Source: Nitrosovibrio sp. Nv6 (GTDB taxonomy: Bacteria; Pseudomonadota; Gammaproteobacteria; Burkholderiales; Nitrosomonadaceae). From it: DNA of 64,000 nucleotides. The DNA is taken from positions 62,001-126,000 of the forward strand of contig NZ_FODX01000007.1 of assembly GCF_900110495.1 (NCBI RefSeq), read 5' to 3'. Shown here in pieces: positions 34,620-43,778 of the stretch (position 1 is its first letter; each line of letters starts with the position of its first letter). The translations under genes and the position numbers were made by a program. The notes under the pieces were generated by a model, which ran no database searches, was not told the origin of the DNA, and worked only from the letters and a program-made list of their open reading frames with translations.

Positions 34620-35096
34620 TCGGCGTCTTGCTCATCGGATATTTTCCATAAGATAGAACCGGAAGCGGTTGGCCGCCATATCAGCGCGCTTGCTCCCGTT
34701 ATTAGGGGGAGGACCGCCTCTGGTTCTGGTACAATTCCCTGTTGCGCGCCGTCTGCCCATCGCCAGAATATGGCAAGCTACCACCACCGCCGCCGTTGGA
34801 CTGAATAACCTTACGTTCCCGCGTCTACAGCGCCCTACTATCATGCCAGGTGCCAAGCGCCAAGCGCAGGTGTTGCCTGGGCAAGAAGCCGTCATTCAGA
34901 TCTTCTTCTCCGCATTCATCTCAACCGCAGTATTGGGCAGAAGTCATACATCACGGGCAGGGAACGGAGGTGAATGCCGCTGCTGATACCGAGGGCGCAA
35001 GGCAGCGAGGGCATGAGGGCCGGTTGACCTGTTACACATCCGGAAAATTTAACTATTTATTTGAACCGCGACGAGCAATCAGCCGTTGTTATATCG
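34620..35096. other. Gap between ispH and kdsC, no gene seen
   Basis: About 475 bp. Open frames on both strands here lack ribosome sites and recognisable sequence. A TTGACC hexamer at 35023-35028 followed by AT-rich DNA could be the -35 of the kdsC-lptCAB-rpoN operon promoter, without a good -10. Confidence 0.4.
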
Positions 35097-35621
35097 ATGC
35101 AATACCTACTGGAAAGAGCCAGGAAGATCCGTACAGTTATCTTCGACGTTGACGGAGTACTTACGGATGGAAGCCTCTATCTCACAGATGGCGGCGAGGA
35201 GATCAAGGCATTCAACAGTCACGACGGCCATGGTCTGAAAATGCTCAGGGCGAGCGGAGTCAAAATCGCCCTCATCACGGGCAGGCAATCGCGCTGCGTG
35301 GATTTGAAAGCAAAAGACTGGGGCGTCACAACTGTTTATCAAGGCGCGAAAAGCAAACTGCCTGTATTTGAAGCGTTGGTGAAGGAACAGGAACTGGATG
35401 CTTCCGCCTGCGCATACGTAGGTGACGACCTGATAGATTTGCCGGTGATGTTGCGCTGCGGTCTTGCCATCACTGTGCCCGCTGCGCCTGCCCTGGTGAA
35501 AAAACATGCTCATTATGTCACCCGTCTTGAAGGCGGGCGCGGCGCAGCACGCGAGATCTGCGAAATGATCATGCATGCTCAGGATACGTTGGATACCCAT
35601 TTGGCGACATATCTTAAATGA
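35097..35621 (+). CDS. kdsC: 3-deoxy-D-manno-octulosonate-8-phosphate phosphatase
   Basis: 174 residues from ATG 35097 (a TTG at 35061 is an alternative). HAD-fold phosphatase that makes KDO for lipid A core. Motifs: FDVDGVLTDGSLYLTDGGEE (nucleophile Asp and general acid), IALITGRQS (motif II), and YVGDDLIDLPVM (motif IV). Length is normal (about 180). It heads the lipopolysaccharide-export operon and overlaps lptC by 4 bp. kdsD, which usually precedes kdsC, is not upstream here. Confidence 0.95.
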   Translation: MQYLLERARKIRTVIFDVDGVLTDGSLYLTDGGEEIKAFNSHDGHGLKMLRASGVKIALITGRQSRCVDLKAKDWGVTTVYQGAKSKLPVFEALVKEQELDASACAYVGDDLIDLPVMLRCGLAITVPAAPALVKKHAHYVTRLEGGRGAAREICEMIMHAQDTLDTHLATYLK

Positions 35622-36199
35622 CCAGCCGCCTCCTTTTCGGGGTCCTTCTCGTCATACTCGTCTTGCTGGCAGCGTTGTCATTATGGCTGAATCAGCCGGC
35701 TCGGGCGCCTTCTCCGACACAAGACAACGGATTGCGCCGCACTCCCGATTATGTGGTGGAAAATTTCTCGGCCATTCGCATGGGAAGTGAGGGCATTGCA
35801 CGCCACACCCTCATAGCGAAAAGAATGACTCATTATCCGGATGACGATACCACAGACGTGGAAAACCCTCATTTTATCGATACCGAGTCCGGCAAGCCGC
35901 CGGTGCAAGTGACAGCGGACCAGGCGAAGATGTCTGCCAACGGCGAGGATATTTATTTGACGGGTAACGTTACGGTATTGCGAAATGCAGGTAAAGGCCG
36001 AGCCGAGACAACCATGAAGACCAGCTTGCTGCATCTCATACCGGATGATGACATCGCTAAAACCGATAAGCCTGTTGTTATCACCGAAACGAATGCGATT
36101 ATCAAAGCGGTTGGCATGGAAATGAACAACCGTACCAATGTCACCCGCCTGTTGTCACAGGTAAAGGTTGTCCATGATAAGACACGCAAGCCGCTATAA
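35618..36199 (+). CDS. lptC: LPS export ABC transporter periplasmic protein LptC
   Basis: 193 residues with an N-terminal membrane anchor (LLFGVLLVILVLLAALSLWL) and a periplasmic jellyroll whose strands are read in YVVENFSAIRMGSEG, TADQAKMSANGEDIYLTGNV and ETNAIIKAVGMEMNNR. LptC links the LptBFG exporter to LptA. The ATGA overlap with kdsC shows coupling, and lptA follows after 12 bp. lptF/lptG are not in the window. Confidence 0.9.
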   Translation: MTSRLLFGVLLVILVLLAALSLWLNQPARAPSPTQDNGLRRTPDYVVENFSAIRMGSEGIARHTLIAKRMTHYPDDDTTDVENPHFIDTESGKPPVQVTADQAKMSANGEDIYLTGNVTVLRNAGKGRAETTMKTSLLHLIPDDDIAKTDKPVVITETNAIIKAVGMEMNNRTNVTRLLSQVKVVHDKTRKPL

Positions 36200-36211
36200 C
36201 GCGAGACAGGC

Positions 36212-36754
36212 ATGAAACCGTTTTTTGTCATATTTTTTTTAGGTATGCTGTTTGTGGGCCCGGTACTGGCTGAGCGAGCCGATAAAGACAAACCCGTCCA
36301 TCTGGAGGCGGATCGGGCCACGGTACAGGATGCCAACAAGCTTGCCACATTTACCGGCAACGTAGTGTTCACGCAGGGTACGCTGGTTATCCGCGCCGAC
36401 AAGATGACAGTGAAAGAAGACGCGAATGGGTTTCAGCACGCCACTGCTTTCGGTAACCTCGCCAGTTTTCGGCAAAAGCGCGATGGCAAGGATGAGTACG
36501 TCGAGGGCTGGAGTGAACGTATGGAATATGACAGCAAGACTGATACAGTGGAGCTTTTCAAGAAAGCGAGATTGAGACGCGGACAGGACGAAGTACATGG
36601 CGACTATATTTCGTATGATGCTATCAATGAGTTTTTTCAGGTAACAAGCAACAATGGCGATAACGCGAGTACCCAAACCCATTCCGAGGGGAGAGTGAGA
36701 GCGGTCATCCAGCCGAAGAAGAAGGAACCTAAACCGGACACCGGGAGCCCATGA
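36212..36754 (+). CDS. lptA: LPS transport periplasmic protein LptA
   Basis: 180 residues with a signal peptide ([15 protein letters not shown], cleavage near 21). The OstA-type repeats [37 protein letters not shown] and [20 protein letters not shown] build the jellyroll of the periplasmic bridge that carries lipopolysaccharide to LptD. The C-terminal 15 residues are Lys/Pro-rich. Its stop is one base before the ATG of lptB. Confidence 0.93.
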   Translation: MKPFFVIFFLGMLFVGPVLAERADKDKPVHLEADRATVQDANKLATFTGNVVFTQGTLVIRADKMTVKEDANGFQHATAFGNLASFRQKRDGKDEYVEGWSERMEYDSKTDTVELFKKARLRRGQDEVHGDYISYDAINEFFQVTSNNGDNASTQTHSEGRVRAVIQPKKKEPKPDTGSP

Positions 36755-36755
36755 A

Positions 36756-37502
36756 ATGGAACCGCCAACAGTTCCAAAAATGAGCGAGTTCAAAGCCAAT
36801 AATTTAAAAAAGCGTTATAAGTCCCGGACTGTGGTGCAGGATGTTTCGCTTTCTGTTCGTAGCGGTGAAGTCGTTGGCCTGCTGGGGCCCAACGGTGCGG
36901 GCAAAACCACCTGTTTTTACATGATGGTGGGTTTAGTGCCGCTGGATGGGGGTAGCATCTGCCTGGACGATGGTGATCTGAGCCAGATGCCGATGCATCT
37001 GCGCGCACGGCTGGGCCTGAGTTATCTGCCGCAGGAGGCTTCAATCTTCAGACGGCTGTCCGTGGCGGATAATATCCGCGCAGTACTGGAATTGAAGAAT
37101 TACACAGCAGATGAAATTCAGCAGCATCTCGACGATTTGCTGCATGATCTGCATATCAGCCACATACGTGCGAGTCCCGCTATCAGTTTATCCGGGGGAG
37201 AGCGCCGCCGCGTGGAAATTGCACGCGCGCTGGCAACGCAGCCACGGTTCATCCTGCTGGATGAACCATTTGCAGGTGTGGATCCCATTGCCGTGCTGGA
37301 TATTCAGAAGATTATCAGGTTCCTCAAGGAGCGCGATATCGGCGTACTCATTACGGACCATAATGTCCGGGAAACGCTGGGCATTTGTGACCATGCGTAC
37401 ATCATCAGCGACGGGAAAGTGCTGGCTAGCGGTATCCCCGACGAAATCATTTATAATGAAAGTGTGAGAAAAGTATATCTGGGAGAACATTTCCGGCTGT
37501 GA
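36756..37502 (+). CDS. lptB: LPS export ABC transporter ATPase LptB
   Basis: 248 residues. Walker [10 protein letters not shown] near residue 48, Q-loop [17 protein letters not shown] signature [15 protein letters not shown], Walker [14 protein letters not shown] and H-loop [10 protein letters not shown] are intact. It powers LPS extraction with LptFG. An internal ATG at 36780 ([13 protein letters not shown]) is closer to the usual family start than 36756. The gene is adjacent to lptA and 48 bp before rpoN. Confidence 0.97.
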   Translation: MEPPTVPKMSEFKANNLKKRYKSRTVVQDVSLSVRSGEVVGLLGPNGAGKTTCFYMMVGLVPLDGGSICLDDGDLSQMPMHLRARLGLSYLPQEASIFRRLSVADNIRAVLELKNYTADEIQQHLDDLLHDLHISHIRASPAISLSGGERRRVEIARALATQPRFILLDEPFAGVDPIAVLDIQKIIRFLKERDIGVLITDHNVRETLGICDHAYIISDGKVLASGIPDEIIYNESVRKVYLGEHFRL

Positions 37503-37550
37503 AAATAAACATTCAACCCTGAATCTGGTTTTACCGTAGTTTTCCAAATT

Positions 37551-39017
37551 ATGAAGCCTACTCTCCAGTTCAAGCTGTCGCAGCACCTGACGCTTACCCC
37601 GCAGTTGCAACACTCCATACGGCTGTTGCAGCTTTCGACAGTCGAACTGAACCAGGAAATAGAACGCATCGTTCAGGAAAATCCGCTTCTGGAGCTGGAC
37701 GACAATGCGGGAAACGATGCCATAGACTATCGGAACACCTCGCTTGATAGCCTTGCGGAGCCGCTCGCTGACCTGATTGAGATTTCGGACGATGGCGCCA
37801 AGCTGCTCCCTATTGAAGATGATCCCTACGAAAAAAAAGCCGCGGATGAGCCGGACTGGTTCTCGGATGACGGGCCGTTTCGCCACACGCGTGATGACGA
37901 TGATGAGCGTGATTTTCCGCAGCAGGCGGCGGAGCCGCCAAGTCTGCGGGAGCATCTCAACTCGCAGCTAAGTCTTAGCCAGGTCCCGGAGCGCGACAGG
38001 AAAATCGTTGGTTTACTGATCGACAGCCTGAACGATGACGGCTATCTTGTCCAGGACCTGGAAGAACTCGTTGATCTGTTGCCGCCCGAGCTTGCGATCG
38101 ATATTGATGATCTGCACATCGCTCTCGAATATTTGCAACATCTGGATCCCCCCGGCGTCGGCGCGCGTAACTTGAGGGAATGCCTGGTCATGCAATTACA
38201 TGCACTGCCGGAATGTACCCCTTATCGGGATCAGGCGTTGCAGCTGGTGAACAACCATCTCGACAGCCTGGCGTCACGGGATTTTTGCACGATCAAAAAG
38301 CTGTTGCATTGCGACGACGAATGTCTGCGTTCGATCCAGCACACGATTACTCGCCTGAATCCAAGACCGGGTACGGCATTCAGTTCAGCGGTGGCCCGTT
38401 ACATCATACCGGATGTGATTGTGACAAGGGTCAGCGGCGCCTGGGTAGCCAGTCTTAACCCCGAGGCCATGCCGCGCCTCAAGATCAACCGGCTCTATGC
38501 CGACATTCTGAAACGTTGTCATGACGATTCCGCGCGGCGGTTGTCCAGCCAATTACATGAAGCCAAATGGCTCATCAAGAACGTGCACCAGCGTTTCAGC
38601 ACCATTCTCAAGGTATCTTCGGCCGTTGTCGAACGCCAGCGTCAATTTTTTGAGCATGGGGCGGTTGCCATGCGGCCGATGGTATTACGGGAAATTGCCG
38701 ATACGCTCGACTTGCATGAATCCACCATTTCACGGGTGACCACACAGAAATTCATGCGGACGCCGCGTGGCATATTCGAATTGAAGTATTTTTTCGGTAG
38801 TCACGTGGCAACCGATACCGGCGGCGCCTGTTCCGCCACCGCCATTCGCGCTTTAATCAGGCAAATGATAAGCGCCGAGAATTCGAAGAAACCGCTGAGC
38901 GATAGTCAGATTTCAGAAATTCTGGGACAGCAGGGTATTATGGTTGCCCGCCGCACCGTAGCAAAATACCGGGAGTCCATTCAGATTCCTCCCGTTAATC
39001 TCCGGAAATCGTTTTAA
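37551..39017 (+). CDS. rpoN: RNA polymerase sigma-54 factor
   Basis: 488 residues. Region I (MKPTLQFKLSQHLTLTPQLQ and an LLQLSTVELNQEIE helix), an acidic linker (ERDFPQQAAEPPSLREHL with DDDDE before it), the core-binding region, a DNA-binding HTH (DTLDLHESTISRVTTQK) and the RpoN box ARRTVAKYRE near the C-terminus are all present. Sigma-54 drives nitrogen, motility and stress promoters that need activator ATPases. It starts 48 bp after lptB in the conserved operon. Confidence 0.97.
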   Translation: MKPTLQFKLSQHLTLTPQLQHSIRLLQLSTVELNQEIERIVQENPLLELDDNAGNDAIDYRNTSLDSLAEPLADLIEISDDGAKLLPIEDDPYEKKAADEPDWFSDDGPFRHTRDDDDERDFPQQAAEPPSLREHLNSQLSLSQVPERDRKIVGLLIDSLNDDGYLVQDLEELVDLLPPELAIDIDDLHIALEYLQHLDPPGVGARNLRECLVMQLHALPECTPYRDQALQLVNNHLDSLASRDFCTIKKLLHCDDECLRSIQHTITRLNPRPGTAFSSAVARYIIPDVIVTRVSGAWVASLNPEAMPRLKINRLYADILKRCHDDSARRLSSQLHEAKWLIKNVHQRFSTILKVSSAVVERQRQFFEHGAVAMRPMVLREIADTLDLHESTISRVTTQKFMRTPRGIFELKYFFGSHVATDTGGACSATAIRALIRQMISAENSKKPLSDSQISEILGQQGIMVARRTVAKYRESIQIPPVNLRKSF

Positions 39018-39035
39018 CCCACCCAGGGAGGCACG

Positions 39036-39365
39036 ATGAATCTCAATCTTACCGGCCACAACGTTGAAATCACTCCCGCCTTGCGTGATTACGTGAATTC
39101 GAAGCTCGCGAGGATTACACGTCATTTTGACAACGTTATTGATATCAGCATGGTATTGTCGGTCGAAAAACTCAAGCAAAAGGCCGAAGCCAATGTACAC
39201 ATACGTGGCAAGAATATTTTTGTAGAAGCCGCCGACGCGGATATGTATGCTTCCCTCGATAGTTTGGCGGATAAACTTGATCGTCAGTTACTCAGGCACA
39301 AGGAGAAGAATGAAAGCTATCGGCATGATGACGCATTGAAGAATCAGGAAGCGGAGCCTGAGTGA
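39036..39365 (+). CDS. hpf: Ribosome hibernation promoting factor
   Basis: 109 residues, short HPF class. ATG 39036 with GGGAGG 4 bp upstream. Starts MNLNLTGHNVEITPALRDYV and keeps the beta-alpha-beta-beta-beta-alpha fold through VHIRGKNIFVEAADADMYAS. It inactivates idle 70S ribosomes. Lies 18 bp after rpoN. In most betaproteobacteria ptsN comes next; here the next gene is hprK. Confidence 0.95.
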   Translation: MNLNLTGHNVEITPALRDYVNSKLARITRHFDNVIDISMVLSVEKLKQKAEANVHIRGKNIFVEAADADMYASLDSLADKLDRQLLRHKEKNESYRHDDALKNQEAEPE

Positions 39366-39449
39366 CGATGACCGATTCAGGATCACCGCTGTCGGGACAA
39401 TGACCGATTTTCTTTATCTCCTGTTAATTTAGAAGGCAATCCCATCCAG

Positions 39450-40418
39450 ATGTCCGGAATCGACGCTGCACAGCTGTTTGAGGACAAACGGCAAAAACTG
39501 AGTCTGACCTGGGACGCCGGTAGAGATGGGGGTGGCAGTCATCTCGATAATGAGTCCATCGCGCAGTCGACGCAGGGGATGATTGGCCACCTCAACTTCA
39601 TCCATCCCAATTGGATACAAGTACTCAGCGAGACCGAAGCCGAGTATCTCGACGCGCTTGACGCCGCTTCGCTGGAGCAGCATATGCAGCGACTGGCGCA
39701 AAGTCGCCTGTTGTGCATTATTGTAGCGGGCGGCGCCTCGATACCAGCCTCGATAAGAAATCTGGCAGACACTACTCATACTCCTCTTTTCTGCTCACCA
39801 TACTCCAGCCTTGAGGTGATCTGGGTATTACGCCCATATCTGGGGCGCGTCCTCGCTCCTTCCTGTAGCCGACACGGTGTGCTGCTGGATGTTCTGGGAC
39901 TCGGGGTGATGATTACCGGCGAAAGCAGTGTCGGGAAAAGTGAATTGGCGCTGGAACTTGTGAGCCGGGGCCATGGGCTGGTTGCGGACGATGTGGTGGA
40001 ACTTTATCGCATTGCGCCGGAAACGCTGGAAGGTTGCTGCCCTCCAATGCTGCGTGATTTTCTTGAAGTGCGCGGACTGGGGATGCTGAACATCCGGACC
40101 ATTTTTGGCGAGACCGCAGTCCGCCGAAAAAAAAACATGAAGCTCATTGTGCATTTGCAAAAACCCAGCAGCGCTGATCTTAATGCCATGGAAAGGCTGC
40201 CGATCAATGATGTTACCGAAAACATTCTGGACGTTAATATCCGAAAGGTAATCATTCCGGTTGCCGCTGGGCGAAATCTGGCGGTCCTGGTAGAAGCGGC
40301 GGTGCGTAATTACGTTCTGCAGCTACGCGGTATCGACAGCGCCCAGGAGTTTTTCTCGCGGCATCAACTGGAAATGGAGAATGGGCAAAATAAGCAGCTG
40401 CCTGAAAATGAACCGTGA
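39450..40418 (+). CDS. hprK: HPr kinase/phosphorylase
   Basis: 322 residues. The P-loop GESSVGKS is at 157-164, the preceding RHGVLLDVLG carries the catalytic His near 142, the acidic pair Asp180-Asp181 follows, and the K3 signature EVRGLGMLNIRTIFG lies at 206-220. It phosphorylates HPr on serine in Gram-positives; in proteobacteria it takes part in a trimmed PTS-like regulatory chain. It follows hpf after 84 bp and precedes rapZ by 14 bp, so it is in the rpoN operon. A partner HPr or EIIA gene is not seen in the window. Confidence 0.95.
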   Translation: MSGIDAAQLFEDKRQKLSLTWDAGRDGGGSHLDNESIAQSTQGMIGHLNFIHPNWIQVLSETEAEYLDALDAASLEQHMQRLAQSRLLCIIVAGGASIPASIRNLADTTHTPLFCSPYSSLEVIWVLRPYLGRVLAPSCSRHGVLLDVLGLGVMITGESSVGKSELALELVSRGHGLVADDVVELYRIAPETLEGCCPPMLRDFLEVRGLGMLNIRTIFGETAVRRKKNMKLIVHLQKPSSADLNAMERLPINDVTENILDVNIRKVIIPVAAGRNLAVLVEAAVRNYVLQLRGIDSAQEFFSRHQLEMENGQNKQLPENEP

Positions 40419-40432
40419 AAAAATTTTGACAA

Positions 40433-41272
40433 ATGCAGTTGATCGTCATCAGCGGCCTTTCCGGCTCCGGGAAGAGTATCGCGCTTACTGTTCTGGAAGA
40501 TAATGGCTACTATTGTGTGGATAATCTTCCCGCAAACCTGCTGCCTGAGGTAACGGTTTATTTAAAGGAGTCCGGACACGAACGGGTGGCAGTCAGTATC
40601 GATGCCAGGAGTCGGGAAACGTTACATCTGTTGCCGCAACAATTGGCTGATCTGAGACGGCAGGGAATGGAAGTGCACCTGCTATTTCTTGAAGCTAAAA
40701 CCGACACTTTGGTAAAGCGTTTTTCTGAAACCCGTCGTCGCCATCCATTGAGCGACAATCAGTTAACCCTGCCCGAATGCATACAGCTGGAGCGCGAAAC
40801 GCTGCGTGAAATACACGATCTGGCCAACCGCATCGACACCAGCGACTTGAGCGCCAGCTCCCTGAGGGCATGGATAAGAGATTTCGTCGGGCTCGATCAT
40901 TCGCGTTTGACGCTCCTGTTCCAGTCGTTTGGCTTCAAACACGGCATTCCTCTGGATTCCGATATGGTATTCGATGTTCGCTGCCTTCCCAACCCGCACT
41001 ATGAAGCGCTTCTGCGCCCTCTTACCGGAAAGGATGGCGGGGTAATCGAATTCCTTGACGCGAATGTCAGCGTCAATCGAATGTTCGAGGACATCAAACG
41101 ATTCGTGGATGACTGGCTCCCCTGTTTCATTCGCGACAATCGAAACTACCTCACTGTCGCTATAGGCTGCACCGGCGGGCGCCACCGCTCGGTTTATTTC
41201 GTGGAACGGCTGGCACGGTATTTCACAGAGAATAATCAGGTTCTGGTGCGCCATAGGGAGTTGGATGCGTAG
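40433..41272 (+). CDS. rapZ: RNase adapter protein RapZ
   Basis: 279 residues. Walker A GLSGSGKS at residues 8-15, a Walker-like DNLP segment ([15 protein letters not shown]), and the conserved C-terminal [17 protein letters not shown] that is needed for RNA binding in E. coli RapZ. RapZ controls glmZ-type sRNA processing through RNase E; that pathway is not established in this lineage. Overlaps none, 14 bp after hprK. Confidence 0.95.
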   Translation: MQLIVISGLSGSGKSIALTVLEDNGYYCVDNLPANLLPEVTVYLKESGHERVAVSIDARSRETLHLLPQQLADLRRQGMEVHLLFLEAKTDTLVKRFSETRRRHPLSDNQLTLPECIQLERETLREIHDLANRIDTSDLSASSLRAWIRDFVGLDHSRLTLLFQSFGFKHGIPLDSDMVFDVRCLPNPHYEALLRPLTGKDGGVIEFLDANVSVNRMFEDIKRFVDDWLPCFIRDNRNYLTVAIGCTGGRHRSVYFVERLARYFTENNQVLVRHRELDA

Positions 41273-41305
41273 AGTCGGGTTGAATACAGAAGAATAAGCG
41301 TCTCG

Positions 41306-41914
41306 ATGAATACAACAAAAACAATTACGCTTGCTTATACCGGCGCATCGGGGATGCCGTACGGCGTGCGCCTGCTGGAATTGCTGCTGGCCGGCGGCAA
41401 TAGGGTTTACCTGCTCTATTCGCAAGCGGCGCAGATTGTCGCGCACCAGGAGATGCAACTGGTGTTGCCGTCTCGTCCGAAAGAAGCAGAGGAATTGTTC
41501 AGCCGGCGCTTTAATGCCGCGGAAGGACAGCTGCGGGTATTTGGACGCGAGGACTGGTTTGCACCGGTTGCCTCAGGCTCCAATCCGGCGGATGCCATGG
41601 TTGTGTGTCCATGTACAATGGGAACGCTCGCCGCCATCGCTGCCGGACTAAGTCAAAAGCTGATCGAGCGCTCGGCGGACGTGATGCTGAAGGAAAATCG
41701 CAAGCTTATTCTAGTGCCGCGTGAAACGCCGTTTTCCTCCATCCACTTGGAAAATATGCTCAAGCTTGCGCGCAGCGGAGCGATAATCATGCCGCCCAAC
41801 CCTGGCTTTTATCACCATCCGGAAACTGTACAGGATATGGTGGATTTTGTGGTGGCGCGTATACTCGATCATCTTGGAGTAGCGCAGTCTCTCATGCCTC
41901 GTTGGGGCGAGTAA
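41306..41914 (+). CDS. ubiX: Flavin prenyltransferase UbiX
   Basis: 202 residues. Begins with the flavin-binding strand ITLAYTGASGMPYGVRLLEL and contains the CPCTMGTLAAIAAGLSQKLI and VPRETPFSSIHLENMLKLAR blocks, with PPNPGFYHHPETVQD at the C-terminal end. It makes prenylated FMN for UbiD decarboxylase in ubiquinone biosynthesis. Start ATG 41306, 34 bp after rapZ on the same strand, perhaps in the same transcript. Confidence 0.95.
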   Translation: MNTTKTITLAYTGASGMPYGVRLLELLLAGGNRVYLLYSQAAQIVAHQEMQLVLPSRPKEAEELFSRRFNAAEGQLRVFGREDWFAPVASGSNPADAMVVCPCTMGTLAAIAAGLSQKLIERSADVMLKENRKLILVPRETPFSSIHLENMLKLARSGAIIMPPNPGFYHHPETVQDMVDFVVARILDHLGVAQSLMPRWGE

Positions 41915-41976
41915 AATTAGCTGATTGACGTAACTGAAATCGATATCGGCGTTTGCCCAGCCGAGAAAAATAGTCG

Positions 41977-42621
41977 TTATGCATTCGCCGCCGCGCACTC
42001 CTCGGCAGAAATCAAATCCAGTCCGGTCAACGTTACGCGGTAAATTCCGGCCTCGGTCACGATAAAATCCATAGGCACATCGTACCGGTGGGGATGTACG
42101 CTATCCAGCCGCAGAATTTCAAACGCTACACCGATAGCCAGTGGCCGCGGGTCGATTGCAACCAGCGTGCGATCAAAGTAACCCCCACCGTACCCGATCC
42201 GGAAGCCCATCTTGTCAAAACCAATCATCGGGATAATCAGCGCGCCGACCGTTACCGCGTCGGTATTGTCGGGAACCGGGATGCCATAAGCACCGATTTT
42301 CATCGGCGCATCACGCCACCATTTGCGAAACCGCAGCGGTTCGTATTTGTTCACTACCTCGGGAAGCGCAAGCGTCGCACCTCGCGTCTCAATAAAACTC
42401 ATCACTGGACGGGGATCATATTCGCCGCGATGAGGCCAGCAGAATCCCACTATTTTTTTTTGTAACGATGGGAAACCTCGTTCGAGTGAACTGGTAATGG
42501 CAGTACTCCAGCAGCGGTAATCTTCTACAGCAACGCATTCCCTCATCGCCATCAGTTCAGCTCGCTGATGCTTTCTCCAATCCCTCCAGTCATTCATTTT
42601 TTTGGTTTCATGGGACGACAT
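41977..42621 (-). CDS. 5-formyltetrahydrofolate cyclo-ligase
   Basis: 214 residues, cyclo-ligase family (YgfA/MTHFS). Segments: RDWRKHQRAEL (N-terminal basic helix), FCWPHRGEYDPRPVMSFI, KIGAYGIPVPDN, and the C-terminal catalytic GFDKMGFRIGYGGGYFDRTL. It converts 5-formyl- to 5,10-methenyl-tetrahydrofolate. ATG 42621 was kept; an ATG nine codons in (42597) also fits the usual start MNDWRDWRK. The 6S RNA gene that often precedes this gene in gammaproteobacteria was not recognised; the 40 bp before it hold a run of ten T (42651-42660). Confidence 0.93.
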   Translation of the reverse strand: MSSHETKKMNDWRDWRKHQRAELMAMRECVAVEDYRCWSTAITSSLERGFPSLQKKIVGFCWPHRGEYDPRPVMSFIETRGATLALPEVVNKYEPLRFRKWWRDAPMKIGAYGIPVPDNTDAVTVGALIIPMIGFDKMGFRIGYGGGYFDRTLVAIDPRPLAIGVAFEILRLDSVHPHRYDVPMDFIVTEAGIYRVTLTGLDLISAEECAAANA

Positions 42622-42661
42622 ATGGCTAGTTGACTAACTTTGCAGTCCATTTTTTTTTTTG

Positions 42662-43762
42662 CTAGGACGGGATAATTTGTGGACAGCCATGCTGTATGAG
42701 CAGTTTCCTGACCGGTGAGGGAATAGCCGCGTTCAGCGCGTCATCGGGCGTCATCCATATACTTTCGCCTCTGTCTTGTCCTTTGCTCCCGATGGCGGTC
42801 GAACATGAAACCACTTGCAGCGGCTGGGGATAGATCCTTAGTTTGAAGTGGGTAAAGATATGATCGAACGGCTGCATCTGCGCCAGCGGCTTTACTTTCA
42901 TTTCGAAGTTCTGCATACAATATTCGATGGCATTTTTACTCACTGGCATTTCGGGCAGGCACCAAAGACCACCCCATATCCCCGTCGCCGGGCGTTTTTC
43001 CAGAAGAATCATTTTTTGCTTCATCAGCACCAACAGGACAGTTTCCTTTTCTGGTAGCGGCTTTCTCAACCGGGGAGCAGGCAACCTGTCCGTGCGGCTA
43101 TCTCGCAGCGCAATGCAGCCGCTTTGCAGGGGACACGCTGCGCACTTCGGTTTGCCGCGAGTGCAAACAGTTGCCCCGAGATCCATCAACGCCTGAGTAT
43201 AAGCTTCGATCCGCCCGTTGATCCGGTTTTGATCCGCATCCCGGGGTGAGGGCAGCAGTTCTTCGGCTTTTTGCCACAGCAATATTTCGTTCCCTTTTCC
43301 CCCTGGGTAACCCTCAATGCCAAAATAGCGGGCAAAAATACGCTTGACGTTGCCGTCGAGTATTGCGCACCGCTCGCCGTAAGCAAATGCGGCAATTGCG
43401 GCAGCGGTAGAGCGTCCTATGCCGGGAAGCTGACGGATTTCTTCAACGTCTCTCGGAAAAATACCCTGATGATTAGCAACGATCAAGCGTGCCGCCCGGT
43501 GCAGATTTCTTCCACGGGAGTAATAACCCAGGCCGCTCCATTGTGTCAGCACATCATCGAGTGAGGCCAGGGCAAGGCTGTTGATATCGGGAAAGCGCTG
43601 GAGAAATCTCCGGTAATATGGAATCACAGTACTCACCTGCGTCTGCTGCAACATGATTTCGGACAGCCAGATCGCATAAGGGTCGCGCGTATTTTGCCAG
43701 GGCAGATGGTGGCGGCCATGCTGTTTTTGCCAGCCGATCAGTTTTGCGGCAAAAGAGTTCAA
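42662..43762 (-). CDS. mutY: A/G-specific adenine glycosylase
   Basis: 366 residues. HhH-GPD domain with catalytic Glu in SEIMLQQTQV, the helix-hairpin-helix LPGIGRSTAAAIAAFAYGER, Asp in ILDGNVKRIFAR, and the iron-sulphur cysteines in CTRGKPKCAACPLQSGC. The C-terminal 130 residues are the NUDIX-like domain that recognises 8-oxoG. It removes A opposite 8-oxoG. Start TTG 43762 has GGAGG 7 bp upstream, no ATG being better placed. It follows the AsmA-family gene after 16 bp, so the two are probably co-transcribed, an arrangement also seen in other proteobacteria. Confidence 0.95.
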   Translation of the reverse strand: MNSFAAKLIGWQKQHGRHHLPWQNTRDPYAIWLSEIMLQQTQVSTVIPYYRRFLQRFPDINSLALASLDDVLTQWSGLGYYSRGRNLHRAARLIVANHQGIFPRDVEEIRQLPGIGRSTAAAIAAFAYGERCAILDGNVKRIFARYFGIEGYPGGKGNEILLWQKAEELLPSPRDADQNRINGRIEAYTQALMDLGATVCTRGKPKCAACPLQSGCIALRDSRTDRLPAPRLRKPLPEKETVLLVLMKQKMILLEKRPATGIWGGLWCLPEMPVSKNAIEYCMQNFEMKVKPLAQMQPFDHIFTHFKLRIYPQPLQVVSCSTAIGSKGQDRGESIWMTPDDALNAAIPSPVRKLLIQHGCPQIIPS

Positions 43763-43778
43763 GTTCGCGCCTCCAGTG

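Noticed and set aside
34669..34986. 105-codon plus-strand ORF between ispH and kdsC
   Set aside because: Composition and lack of a ribosome site speak against it; the gap is better read as non-coding.
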